DNA of 64,000 bases from Azolla caroliniana. Lineage: Eukaryota; Polypodiophyta. The DNA lies in assembly GCA_043228905.1 (NCBI GenBank), contig JBHGNT010000001.1:11036001-11100000 (forward strand), read 5' to 3'. The notes under the pieces are model-generated. The model did no database searches, had not been told where the DNA came from, and saw only the letters and a program-made list of their open reading frames with translations. This document shows, one piece after another, positions 31,222 to 41,499 of the stretch. The position numbers and the translations under genes were made by a program. Numbering within the stretch: position 1 is the stretch's first letter; each line of letters starts with the position of its first letter.

Positions 31222-31256
31222 CTAGAGTCCTCGTGCTCAATTCTCTTTGAAGACAT
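31222..31256 (-). pseudogene. Methyltransferase exon 1 (start codon)
   Basis: ATG at 31256-31254 in good context (ACCATGTCT) opens MSSKRIEHEDS and ends AG|GTAGGC. The two left-over bases join exon 2 in the frame of SFENLSDRSVKKIKLRIQG. This phase agreement is the main reason for choosing this start. Confidence 0.55.
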
Positions 31257-31420
31257 GGTTGATCGTGTGGCAGTGGAGGCGGAGATCACGTTTTCGTGCT
31301 TCGTGCTCTCTGTACTTTGTGTGCTCTATGTGCTCTGTGTGCTCTGTGTGCTCTGTTTGCTCTATGTGCTCTTGTATGCTCTTGTGTACTCTTGTGAGTG
31401 AAATATGACGAGGTCTTCCT

Positions 31421-31427
31421 ATTTATA
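31421..31427 (-). promoter_or_regulatory. TATA box for the ParB-methyltransferase gene
   Basis: The minus strand reads CCTATAAATAGG, about 165 bases upstream of the proposed start codon. The only other nearby feature is a short run of tgtgctctg repeats (31300-31380), which would be 5' untranslated sequence. Confidence 0.5.
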
Positions 31428-31665
31428 GGGATTGACCACAGTGGTTAAAGTAACCATAGTCACCTTAACCAAGCTTGGTAAGTTTGAGGTTAGTTAGTTG
31501 GTAACCACAGTCACATTAACTAGAGTAACTTATGATTGCATTAATGATTACAAAGTCAAACTAACATATTGATGAATCTTTTATCGTCATAACAACTTGC
31601 AATGACTTTAAAGGTCATGAAGGAGACAATGATAGAGGTTCATGAATGCACCAATGATTGATTAT

Positions 31666-32037
31666 TGTAAAGAATCAAGAGATGGATTCTTGTGAAGCGG
31701 AAAAGATATGAGTTATGTGTGTGTATGAGAGAGAGAGAGAGAGAGACAAGGAATACGCAAGGTAGATTGTATTTACAAAGGAGAAAGACACAACCATATA
31801 CAAGGTGGGAGGAGGGTGCTTTATGTAGTCACCCTCTCTCTTCATTAACTACAAGGCTCATGGAGCATGGGGAATGTGAAAGCTCATAAGTTATGTGTCA
31901 TAGAATATGATTCTATGACTCATACTAAATGCTAGAATACAAAGTGGTGACATAATGGTGACTCTTGACCGTTGAGGTGTCTCTTCACTCTCAAGGTGAG
32001 TTCACACACTAGACCAAGTTGAGCTTGATTCTCAACA
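31666..32037 (-). repeat. Element E 3' LTR
   Basis: 372-bp LTR with a (GA)n run near 31730. It is a copy of 36966-37337. Confidence 0.9.
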
Positions 32038-32248
32038 CGCCCCCTCAAGCTCAAGTCGGGTCGGTTTCAGACGGTATCTGAAATCCGCTTCAATTCACGT
32101 TCTGGAGTTCGCGTCAACTCGTGTCGACTCACATGTATGCGGAGTTGCGGAATCCGTGCTCCAACTTGCGTTGTGCGTAGTTACGAAGTCAGTGCTTCGG
32201 CTTGCGTCTTTCTTCGCGGCTTTGTTGCGTAGTTGCGGAATCCACACG

Positions 32249-34620
32249 TTATTGTGTAGTGTCTTCAGTGCTCCCCCTCAAGCTTGGCAGGTCAGGGATC
32301 GTCAATCCGAGATCGGTCATGAATTGCCATAGCTTGTCAGCTCCTAAGGCTTTAGTGAAGATGTCGGCCGTTTGAAGATTGGTGTTAATGTGTTGTAGGT
32401 CGACATCGCCAGGTAGAACGCGCTCTTGAATGAAGTGATAGTGCACTTCGATGTGCTTTGTCCTCTCGTGGAACACCGGGTTCCGAGCCAGATAGATACT
32501 GCTCATGTTGTCGCAGTAAAGGGAAGTCGGATCCTTGATGGGTACGCCCAGATCCTTCAAAATCCTCTTGAGCCATACGGCTTCACACGCAACTACGGTT
32601 GCGCCCCTGTATTCCGCCTCCGTACTCGAAAGAGCGACGATGGGCTGCTTCTTGCTACTCCAGGATATTGCTCCGCTGCCAAGGGAGAAAACAAATCCGG
32701 AGGTTGATCTTCTATCGGCTTTGTAGCCGGCCCAATCGGCGTCTATGTACCCCTCGAGTCGTATTGGCATCGCGGTCTTGTAGAGGATGCCACAATCCAT
32801 TGTGTTGCGCACGTATCGTAGAACTCGCTTAGCGCTATCCAAGTGAGTATCACGCGGTGTTTGCATGAATTGGCTAAGGAGACCGACCGGATAACTGAGA
32901 TCGGGTCGAGTAATAGTGAGGTAGATTAGACTCTCGATGAGTTGCCGATACTGAGTCGGCTCACACGCTTTGGTGCCGGAGTTCGCATCTAGTTTGAGAT
33001 TACGATCGAGTAGTGTTGCCACAGCTTTGCACTCAGCCATCCCGAACTTGTATAACAAGTTGAGGATGTAGTGCTGTTGAGAGATCATGATTCCGGTCGG
33101 AGTCCGAATTACCTCGATGCCGAGGAAGTAGTGGAGCTCCTTCATGTCCGTCATCTCGAACTTGTCGGAAAGGAGGGATTTGACTTTATTGATTTCGACG
33201 AGATGCTCACCTCCAATGACTAGGTCATCCACATATAAAATGATGACGATCGGACTTGCAGAATCGCTTCGTATGTAGAGGGAGTTATCCGATTTTGACC
33301 TACGGAAGCCAATTTGATGAAGATATTGCGTTATCTTCGAATGCCAAGCACGCGGTGCTTGCTTGAGGCCGTAGAGTGACTTCTTGAGTCGGCATACAGC
33401 TTTCGGATGGGTGCTCAAGTTGAAGCTGAGTGGTTGTAGAAAGGCATTCTTGACGTCCATTTGATGGAGGTGCCACCCTTTTGCAGCGGCAATCGCAATT
33501 ACGGTCCATATCGTCGTCATCTTTGCCACCGGGGCAAAGGTCTCTTCGTAGTCAATGCCATGCGTCTAAGCGTATCCTTTCGCTACGAGTCGAGCTTTGT
33601 AGCGGTTTACGGAGCCATCGGCGTTATACTTTACCTTGTAGATCCATCTGCATCCTATCGCCTTTTTGTGTGGTGAGGTGGGAATGAGATCCCACGTCTC
33701 GTTCATCCGTAGTGCCTGCATCTCCTCGTTCATTGCTTCGATCCATCGCGGGTCCTTCGCGGCTTCCGAAAAGGTTTCCGGCTCCAGTACTATCGCTACC
33801 TTCATCATAAAGGCGTAATGGTACACCATATAATTGTTGTAGCCAAATCGGCTTACGGGGTTCTTTTCACGAGTGGATCGGCGGAGCTTTTCATTTGCAG
33901 AGTTGAGGGCTTTCTTGGCTCCGATTGGTACCTCGAAACCGCCGAACTCACTATCGAGTGAGTGAGTCGATTCATCGTCGTCGAAGCGATCGTCTTCATA
34001 TTCCGCCATTTTCGCCTTGCCTTTGTCCATCTTCGGGCTAGGTCGTGATGTGCTTTGATCGCTCAAAGGCTCTTGTGGTCCGCTCAATCGGGTCGTGACC
34101 GGACTTTCTTCGAACATGCCCATAGAATGATCTTCATCCTCTATCTCTTGTTCAGCGGATTCCGGGTCAAGCGGAGTCGGAGTTGGAGTTGTCTCTGGTG
34201 TGTACCAGGATGCGGACTCATCAAAGACAACGTCTCGACTTACCCGAGATTTTCGAGTTGAGGGGTTGTAGCACTTGTACCCCTTTTGCTCCAGTGAGCA
34301 TCCTACGAGGATACATTTCTCCGACTTCGGGTCGAGCTTTTGACGCTTCTCGTCGGGGATGTGCACGTACGCAATGGAGTCGAATATCCGAACATGTGAT
34401 AGGTTCGGCTTCTTTCCGAAGAATCTTTCGTGCGGAGTGACCTCGTGCACGCCGGATGTTGTGCACCGGTTCATTAGGTAGACGGCCGTATTTGCCGCTT
34501 CGGCCCAATATGACTTGGGCATATGCTTCTCGTTCATCATGGGCCGTGCTACTTCGAGGATGTGCCGATTTTTGCACTTGGCTACTCCGTTTTGTTGCGG
34601 AGTGTGTCGGCAAGTGAATT
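32249..34620 (-). pseudogene. pol: Element E pol, integrase C-terminus, RT and RNase H
   Basis: The RT starts upstream at RWIYKVKYNADGSVNRYKAR and continues past a TAG at about 33564 (KGYA-stop-THGIDYEETFAPVAKM, expected Gln). The active site YVDD (VIILYVDDLVIGG) and the fingers region MDVKNAFLQ are intact. RNase H has DADWAGYKADRRSTSGFVF, WSSKKQPIVALSSTEAEYRG and LYCDNMSSIYLARNPVFHER. The 33566-34540 part carries the end of integrase (MPKSYWAEAANTAVYLMNRC) and the linker (RIFDSIAYVHIPDEKRQKLD). This is a copia-type order. Confidence 0.8.
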
Positions 34621-34639
34621 CTCGCCGAATTCCTTCCTT

Positions 34640-36493
34640 TCAGAGATACGCCGTGAAATCATCCGAGAAGTACTCCTTGCCGCCATCCGATCGAAGACAT
34701 CGTACATGTCGGCCTATGGCTTTCTCAACTTCATTCTTGAACTTTTGGAAGTGTCCGAACACTTCGCTCTTTTGCCGCATCGGATAGATCCAAGTGTGCC
34801 TAGAAAAGTCGTCGATGAAGAGCACGTAATATCGGCATCCGCCGAATGTCGCCGTTTGGGCTGGACCCCATACATCGGAATGAATTACGTCGAGTACGCC
34901 TTTGCTCACATTCCGCTCCTTCAGGAATGGGTGTCGGTGTTGCTTGCCGAATTGGCACGCTTCGCATACACCTTCAATCTCCTTCTCTTTGAATGTCCGG
35001 AGTCCGATAACGACTCCTTTCGATCTCATTGCTTTGAGTTTGTTGAGATTGATGTGGCCGATTCGCTTATGCCATAGCTCTATGTCGGAGTCGACTTTCG
35101 TGCTTTTCGCGAACATGGCGGATTTCATCTCGTGCAAATTGAGAATGAACATCCGGCCCTCTCTTCTTCCGCGTGCCATGATTCGGCCTTCTTTTTCGAT
35201 GAAGCACCCTTCTTGGTCGAATCGTACTTGCATCCCTTGCTCAACCATTTGGCCGACCGAGACCAAATTCTTTGTGATGGTGGGAACATGCAAGACATTT
35301 TTAATGTATGTTTGCTTACCTCTTTCGCCGAATGGAACATTGCCGATGTGCTGAATCGGGTGCGTAGTGTCATCTCCGGTTTCGACATAGCCGGGTCGCT
35401 CCGGCTCTCGAAGTTCGAGAAACCATTCTTTGTGGGATATCATATGGTTTGAGGCTCCGGAGTCTACAAACCATACGTCCTCCGGATTGAGGGCACTAGT
35501 TGAGGTAGAGGCCGACATAGAGTTTGCTCTATGTTTCATCATGAACATTCCGCCACGGTCGGAGTTCCATGCATACATTCTGCCACGATCTTCGTAGTCG
35601 GAATTGTGTGCGTAATTTGTGAGTTGTCGGCTTGTGGAAGCCGATTCACGCATCTTCTTTCGGCACTCTTCTTCGTGGTGGCCGAGCTTTCCGTAATATC
35701 CGCATTCGGTTGCGTTTTGACGGCTCGGGCCGGATTGGAAGCTCCCCCTTCTTGCGAAGGTTCCTCGTTGGCCTCTGTTTTGCGGCCGAAATTGGGAGTT
35801 GTTGTCGTAGGTCGGACCTTGTCCGCCTTGTCCTTGGCCGAATCGGCCTCTCGCTCGTCCGCGTCCTCTTCCTCCATTAGAGTGTGTGTAGAGCATGTGG
35901 CCTTCTGACTCATTGCTCCTTGTACGCACATGGTTTTCTTCGACCAATAGCATTGATTGAAGCTCGAAGGAGGGAGATTTCTCCCGTGCTAGAACGGCGG
36001 TTCACATCGCGCTGAACCGTGGTGCGAGGCCGCCGAGGCATATTTGCACCATCTCATCATCATCTACACTTACGCTTATTGAGCCGAGCGAGTCGCAAAG
36101 CTCCTTGATCTTCAAGGTGTATGTCATGATGGACATATCCCTTTGTTGAATGTTGTTCAACTCTTGGCGGAGTTGAAGCTTCCTCGCGGTTGTGTTGGCG
36201 GCGAAAATCTTTCGTAGGTTTTCCCACGCTTCCTTCGGCGTCTTGGCTTCTCGAATGTAACCGAGCATGTGATCGTGAACACATGTCGCCAAACAATACA
36301 TCACGCAGCTTGCGGCTTGCTCCCATGTCGCGTATCCGGGAGCCGCTTCGGCGGGTCGGTCTTCATGCGCTCCTTTGCTGTAGCTCCAATAGCCTTGTCT
36401 GACAAGGTATTGGTGCATCTTGTACTCCCAAGATGCGAAGTTGTTTCAATCCAACTTCTCGGTAGGGAGAGCACTCCCCATTTGAGTATTCAT
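34640..36493 (-). pseudogene. gag: Element E gag, protease and integrase core
   Basis: ATG at 36493 (MNTQMGSALPTEKLD) is followed by TGA and the UBN2/copia-gag type region (LVRQGYWSYSKGA, WENLRKIFAANTTARKLQLR). A TGA follows at 36002. The zinc knuckle reads CGYYGKLGHHEEEC, with Tyr in place of the second Cys. Protease has WFVDSGASNHM. GAG-pre-integrase has LWHKRIGHINLNKLKAM. Integrase has HSDVWGP, FIDDFSRHTW and LRSDGGKEY. A further TGA follows DDFTAYL at about 34640. Confidence 0.78.
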
Positions 36494-36587
36494 TATATCG
36501 ATTCTTCTTCTTCTTCTTCTCTCTTCAAATGCGAGCTATGTAGCGAAGCTACGATAGCTATGAGCCGGTTCTTGGTCGTCGGCGTAG

Positions 36588-36710
36588 AGCACAACACACG
36601 ATCATGATGAGGCGAATGGGCTAGATCGAGCTACCAAATCGCTCTGATACCATGTAAAGAATCAAGAGATGGATTCTTGTGAAGCGGAAAAGATATGAGT
36701 TATGTGTGTG

Positions 36711-36745
<35 letters not shown>

Positions 36746-37213
36746 AGGAATACGCAAGGTAGATTGTATTTACAAAGGAGAAAGACACAACCATATACAA
36801 GGTGGGAGGAGGGTGCTTTATGTAGTCACCCTCTCTCTTCATTAACTACAAGGCTCATGGAGCATGGGGAATGTGAAAGCTCATAAGTTATGTGTCATAG
36901 AGCACAACACACGATCACGATGAGGCGAATGGGCTAGATCAAGCTACCAAATCGCTCTGATACCATGTAAAGAATCAAGAGATGGATTCTTGTGAAGCGG
37001 AAAAGATATGAGTTATGTGTGTGTATGAGAGAGAGAGAGAGAGAGACAAGGAATACGCAAGGTAGATTGTATTTACAAAGGAGAAAGACACAACCATATA
37101 CAAGGTGGGAGGAGGGTGCTTTATGTAGTCACCCTCTCTCTTCATTAACTACAAGGCTCATGGAGCATGGGGAATGTGAAAGCTCATAAGTTATGTGTCA
37201 TAGAATATAATTC
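36588..37213 (-). repeat. 313-bp tandem duplication of leader, primer site and partial LTR in E
   Basis: The block gagcacaacacacgatca...gatacca plus the first 248 bp of LTR occurs at about 36588-36900 and again from 36901. Two primer sites result (36641-36652 and 36954-36965). The junction lies at a short tagag microhomology shared by LTR and leader. Confidence 0.8.
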
Positions 37214-37337
37214 TATGACTCATACTAAATGCTAGAATACAAAGTGGTGACATAATGGTGACTCTTGACTGTTGAGGTGTCTCTTCACTCTCAAGGTGAG
37301 TTCACACACTAGACCAAGTTGAGCTTGATTCTCAACA
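36966..37337 (-). repeat. Element E 5' LTR
   Basis: Full 372-bp LTR adjacent to the functional copy of the primer site. Confidence 0.9.
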
Positions 37338-37372
37338 ATTATTAAAAGCAACATTTTTTTATGACTCTCAAT

Positions 37373-37860
37373 TGTTGTGTATTAAAGATGTGGGCATGAA
37401 TTAATGTTGTCTAGAGGACAGAAATGTAAAATTAGGAAATTAGCAAACGCCGAGTCCGAGTATCACGGGCCACCGACGGCCCGGTTGTGTATTAGGGGAA
37501 AAGTTATTTAAACGAGGAGCAGTACCTCAGAGAAGGGAGAGAAGAAAATATAGGCGGAAGCACTAGCTTAGTCATTCGAGATTAGATAAACTCGTAAGGT
37601 CACCGGCCATAGGCCGTGTTCTGTAATCTTTTCTACCATAGTAATATATCTTATTTGTGCCTATTTTTGCTGCATGAGTCTGTGCTTTGATCCATACCTA
37701 TGAGTTTCACGCCGCCACGTCTATCAAGACCTCGCTAGTGTTTTCTCTCTAAGCCCTGTATCTCTCTCGACGCCTCTGTTACGAGCCTTCACGTACCACG
37801 CCCTTGAAGATTGATAGACGCAGATCTATCGAAGGTGTTCACCCAAAGGAACGGGTAACA
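37373..37860 (+). repeat. Possible solo LTR
   Basis: Sequence bounded TGTTGTGTATT to CGGGTAACA, with a TATA-like ttatttaaacg (about 37507) and an LTR-like spread of GC-richer R/U5 sequence. The flanks (tcaat and attaa) do not form a target duplication and no partner was found, so this is tentative. Confidence 0.35.
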
Positions 37861-38267
37861 ATTAACCAATGATTGATAAGTCTAATATTTACAATGGTGA
37901 GCATTAATGAACCAATGAGTGAGAGGTTCTATATCAAATATGGGTGCCATTAATTAGCCAATGATTTTAACATTAATCCAACATATTTATGGCTTGGTAA
38001 TGATTGGATTTATATTATACTTGATTTAACTTCATATAGACCTAGTTTGAATCATTATTGATATTTTAAATACAATTACTATATTAAAAATAATATTTTT
38101 ATGTATTGTATTAATATAATATTAAATAATATAGACATTCTATTGAGGGAGCTTTTGTTTAGAGAGAAGTTTATGTTTAGAGAGGAGTATATGTTTAGAG
38201 AGGAGCTTATTAGTTTTTTGCCTTAGCCTAAGCACATAACTTAAAGAGCCTATCTAGACCTTAAGCC
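37861..38267. other. AT-rich upstream region of the DUF7869-like gene
   Basis: No gene is seen. Three short repeats of (a/g)tgtttagagagga(g/a) occur at about 38155-38205. This is the likely 5' flank of the gene at 38268. Confidence 0.4.
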
Positions 38268-40064
38268 ATGAGTGAAGATTCACCGTTCTCGATTGAAGAA
38301 TATTGTTTGTCATCAGACTCATCGTTTTCTACTAAAGAGTATTGTTTGTCGACAGACTCACCATATTCTATTGAAGAATATTGTCTGTCGACAGACTCGC
38401 CATATTCTATCGAAGAATATTGTCTGAGCTCATCTTCACTTACAGGGAATGTAAATAATGGCACATGTGAAGAGTTCTCTATTGAAGAATACGATATTAA
38501 TAAAGATATGGAGAATGAAGGTAGTGCCAATGAAACATCGAATAACATTGGCGATGGTCACAACAAAGAATTAGATTGTAACAAGGTTACACCAACCTCT
38601 ATGCAGGAAGAGAAATCTGGAAGCCCTATGCATATTAGAAGAATCCCACGAAGAATTCGTCTGGCTAGATTTAGCTTGGTGACATCAGATAAACAGATTG
38701 GATTTGATGTCAAAAAAATATGTTGTGCCCGTGGTTGTATGTCTATGATTGGAAAATCAAAGTTGCGAGAATTAAGGCGATACTATTTTTCGATGACTGG
38801 TGATGAGCAAGACACTTACCTCGGGTCACATATGCAACTAGTATCTAACAAATGTACGGGGATCAAAGTATCATTCGAGTATTATATCTTCCATGCGCAA
38901 CAGATATGTAGAGTTGCATTCAAAATTGTGTTATGTGTTAGTAACATGCGGCTACATAGAGTACAACAACGTCTACTTAGTGGGGATCAGATGCTCAATT
39001 GTAAAGAGGTTCCAAGTATGAATGGTGCAATTGGAAGACATGTTATTGGTTGGATGAAAAGTTACTTTCAGTTAAATTGTGAAGTAATGGCCACTACAGG
39101 TAGGGTGCACCTTTCTGATAATTATACACGTCGGGAAGTTTATGATGTCTATCGATCTGATATGGTGGGCTGACGTAATAAGTCTATCACCTATAGCCAA
39201 TTCACAAGATTATGGAGAGCTCGGTTTTCAAATGTTATCATTCCACGTAAAGTACACATGGGGTATTGCTCCATTTGTGCAAATCTTAAAAGTTTGGCTA
39301 AAGGTGCAAAGACATCAATGGAAAAGGATATGAGTAAGAAGTTACTACAAGAGCATCGTGAGGCACAATCGTTAGAACGAAAGAAGGTGATGCATCATAG
39401 AGAGAAGTGTTTGAAGAGGCCCGAACAATACATGTGCTTAATGATATATGGCATGGACCAGAAGAAGACGTGCTTGCCGCATATGCAGAGGCTCCCCAAA
39501 GATGTCAATGATGAGTGCCTTGTTCAAATGCACTTGGTGGGATGCTTGGCTTATAATAGGTCTGTTGGACCTCGCGTCTTCATTACATACCCCAATGTTC
39601 ACAATGACCCTAATCTAACAGTTACAGTCATTCACCGAGTTTTGATGTCGTGGGGCCAACCTTTCCCCCCTGTTCTATACATTCAATTGGACAATACTGC
39701 TAGAGAGAACAAAAATTCAACTATGTTTAGTTATCTAAGTATGTTGGTCAACCAAGAATTGTTTAGGAAAGTGAAAGTCAATTTTCTTTTGGTTGGCCAC
39801 ACACATTACCATATAGATCAGATGTTTAGCACATTCTCCAGACAGTTGTCTCGGCATGATGCTTTCACTTTACCTAAACTATTTGATGTCATTTGTGATG
39901 CATATACACCACACCCAAAAGTGTTACACTTGAAGGAGGTATATGACTTTAAGAGATATATATCATATGGGGGTGGTGGGAATGTTAAAGTGCTTGCTCA
40001 GTTAAACAATATAAGTTTCAATCACATTTTTATGATAAAGAAAAATGGAATAAAACCACGGTAA
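38268..40064 (+). pseudogene. DUF7869-like protein, one premature stop
   Basis: An intronless frame of about 598 codons with a single TGA at 39171, after which the same frame continues. The N-terminus has four 13-residue repeats (TDSPYSIEEYCLS type). The middle has a conserved-looking block (ICRVAFKIVLCVSNMRLHRV, GRVHLSDNYTRREVYDVY) and a Cys pair (MGYCSICANLKSLAKG). The C-terminal part carries PPVLYIQLDNTARENKNSTM and KVNFLLVGHTHYHIDQMFS, the D-N-x-x-x-x-N-K-N and V-G-H-T-H-x-x-I-D-Q signatures I associate with DUF7869. That family is multicopy in several eukaryotes; a transposase-like or nuclease role is speculation. It is divergent from the ParB-methyltransferase gene and abuts the A integrase tail. 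Confidence 0.65.
38274..38429 (+). repeat. 39-bp coding repeats in DUF7869-like gene
   Basis: Four tandem 39-bp units encode (E/S/T)DS(P/S)(F/Y)S(I/T)(E/K)EYCLS. The last two units are nearly identical at DNA level. Confidence 0.8.
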
Positions 40065-41000
40065 CAAATCCTGAATTGGCTTACCAATTCGTTGAAGAGT
40101 TATTTCATTTTTATGGGTTACCGATGGATATCGTGAGTGATTGAGATCTAAAGTTTACTAGTGACTTCTAGACGCAAGTCTTTAAGAAGTTAGAAACTAC
40201 GTTGAGCATGAGCTCCATGGATCATCCTCAATCCAATGGGCAGACAAAACGAGTAAATTAAATTATTGAGGACATGCTTCGAGCATACGTTGGTGCAAAA
40301 ACAACAAAATGGGAATGTTATCTCCCAATTTTGGAGTTTGCTTATAACAACTCCAAGCATACATCGACGAGATATAGTCCTTTTATGTTGATGTATGGTT
40401 TTCAACCACAAGCCCCGATTGATGTTAATATACATCATGATGAGTTGCAAAGTACGCAAAACTTTCTTCGGGATATGCAAGATATGTTGCATATTGCACG
40501 AGATAATATAAAAACAACTCAAGATAGCGCGTTTTTACGCCAACCATAATAGGCAACCTCGTGTATTCAATCCTGGACATAAGGTATTTTTACGTGTACC
40601 TCACAATTCTAAGACATTGATTACGGGTAAGTGTGCTAAGTTAGCCCCACGGTTTTGTGGACCTTTTCAAGTCTTCAAACGCATTGGTTCATTAGCCTAT
40701 CATCTCACTCTTCCCGATGGCGTTGAAATTCATCCAATTTTTCCTGTAAGTCGTTTAAAAGAACTTCTAGGTTCTTGCGACAATACAATTACAACTGAAA
40801 ATCTGGTTACTTCTAAACCACATGTACCAGAAAGAAATCTCGATGTTAAAACAAAAAATCTGCGTAAAAAATTATCTGAGAATTTAAAATTAAATGGATG
40901 GATAAATCTATCAAAGATGCCACATGGGAACACGAAAATACTCTTAGACCTAACTTCCCTAACTTTCCATTGCAAGAGTGCAATGTTTTAAAGAGGGGGA
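40060..41000 (+). pseudogene. Element A integrase C-terminal half and chromodomain remnant
   Basis: Ty3/gypsy integrase from NPELAYQFVEELFHFYGLPMDIVSD through HPQSNGQTKRVN, LPILEFAYNNSKHTSTRYSPF and a frameshift near 40530. It continues GPFQVFKRIGSLAYHLTLPD and HPIFPVSRLKELLG, then a KDATWEHENTL tail typical of the end of a chromodomain. Three stops (after SD, SDF and RVN) and two frameshifts disable it. The upstream half of integrase is replaced by the DUF7869-like gene. Confidence 0.75.
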
Positions 41001-41001
41001 G
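40990..41001 (+). other. Element A polypurine tract
   Basis: aaagagggggag lies directly before the 3' LTR and would prime plus-strand DNA synthesis. Confidence 0.75.
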
Positions 41002-41003
41002 TA

Positions 41004-41460
41004 TGTTACGGGCATGACCATATAATATCTCGTGGTGAGAATTTACCATAGTATTCTATACACGTGGATAATTGTGAGGGTTTAACGAGAGTGTAAAGAA
41101 GGGATGATTACTTTTAATCCTCGAGATTGAGACAACCCATTAGGCCAAGTGTGAACTTGCTTGGGGGCCTTGGGTCTCGCTATAAATATGAGGCCTAGCT
41201 ACCCTCATTTCATCATCATCTTTTGACTACATCGAGACTCTGTTATTGTGGTGGGTCAACTCTTATAGCGAGCACGCCAGCACCAGGTACGACTCGACAC
41301 CACGGTGGTGGTATGGGACGTCAATCGAGGCTCGAGTCTGTCTCGATCCCTTCGCTCGGGGGTGATCAGGTGGATCAGCACCTTTCTTTCTCTCTCTCCT
41401 TTCTTATTTCTTATATCTTTTATCCTTATCATATGCTTACGTTAGACCATAACTCTAACA
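41004..41460 (+). repeat. Element A 3' LTR
   Basis: 457-bp partner of 346-803, followed by the target duplication ctctc. Confidence 0.9.
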
Positions 41461-41499
41461 CTCTCTATCTCTCTCTCTCTTAGTATTTAGCCTCGTCGT

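Larger units (their letters stand above)
12126..31256 (-). pseudogene. ParB-like / DNA amino-methyltransferase gene, six exons, disrupted
   Basis: Exons: 31256-31222, 30236-28595, 28518-28380, 28296-27830, 27741-27507 joined to 12627-12570, and 12478-12126. All junctions keep GT-AG borders and, apart from one frameshift in exon 2, matching phase, for about 970 codons. Exon 2 carries a ParB/sulfiredoxin-like segment (YNYFVIGGSHSTEARRQL). Exons 4-6 carry a bacterial-type DNA amino-methyltransferase with motif IV (ADIPYGF) before motif I (ILDLFSSTRTTP), a beta-type order. The gene is dead: in-frame TGA codons occur near 29894, 28806, 28455 and 12299. There is also a frameshift near 29395, element C in exon 5, and a damaged motif I. 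Its substrate base (N6-A or N4-C) cannot be told. Origin by transfer from bacteria or phage is inference. Confidence 0.75.
31666..37337 (-). mobile_element. Element E: Ty1/copia retrotransposon, recent but defective
   Basis: LTRs at 31666-32037 and 36966-37337 (both 372 bp, TGTAAAGAATC to GATTCTCAACA) differ at about two positions. The target duplication attat is perfect (31661-31665 and 37338-37342). The polypurine tract is GAGCTTGAGGGGGCG (32052-32038, minus strand). The tRNA-iMet primer site TGGTATCAGAGC (36965-36954) is present twice because of a 313-bp duplication. The single gag-pol frame (36493 to 32249) is interrupted by four premature stops, all explainable as C-to-T or G-to-A changes. 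Confidence 0.9.
346..41460 (+). mobile_element. Element A: Ty3/gypsy chromovirus shell with nested insertions
   Basis: Two direct LTRs (346-803 and 41004-41460) begin TGTTACGGGC and end CTCTAACA. They are flanked by the 5-bp target duplication ctctc (341-345 and 41461-41465). A tRNA-iMet-type primer site follows the 5' LTR, and a polypurine tract (aaagaggggga) precedes the 3' LTR. Only a gag start (near 2483) and the integrase C-terminal half with a chromodomain-like DATWE tail (40060-41000) are its own coding remains. Protease, reverse transcriptase and RNase H are missing. The LTRs differ at roughly 30-35 positions in about 457, so A is the oldest layer. Everything from about 2950 to 40055 is later insertion, rearrangement or captured sequence. 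Confidence 0.85.

Noticed and set aside
31186-31401. Plus-strand 71-codon frame with Leu/Val/Cys repeats
   Set aside because: It is produced by tgtgctctg repeats and overlaps exon 1 and the leader of the minus-strand gene. No protein family is suggested.
37373-37860. Confident solo LTR
   Set aside because: Ends look right, but the flanks give no target duplication and there is no second copy; kept only as tentative.
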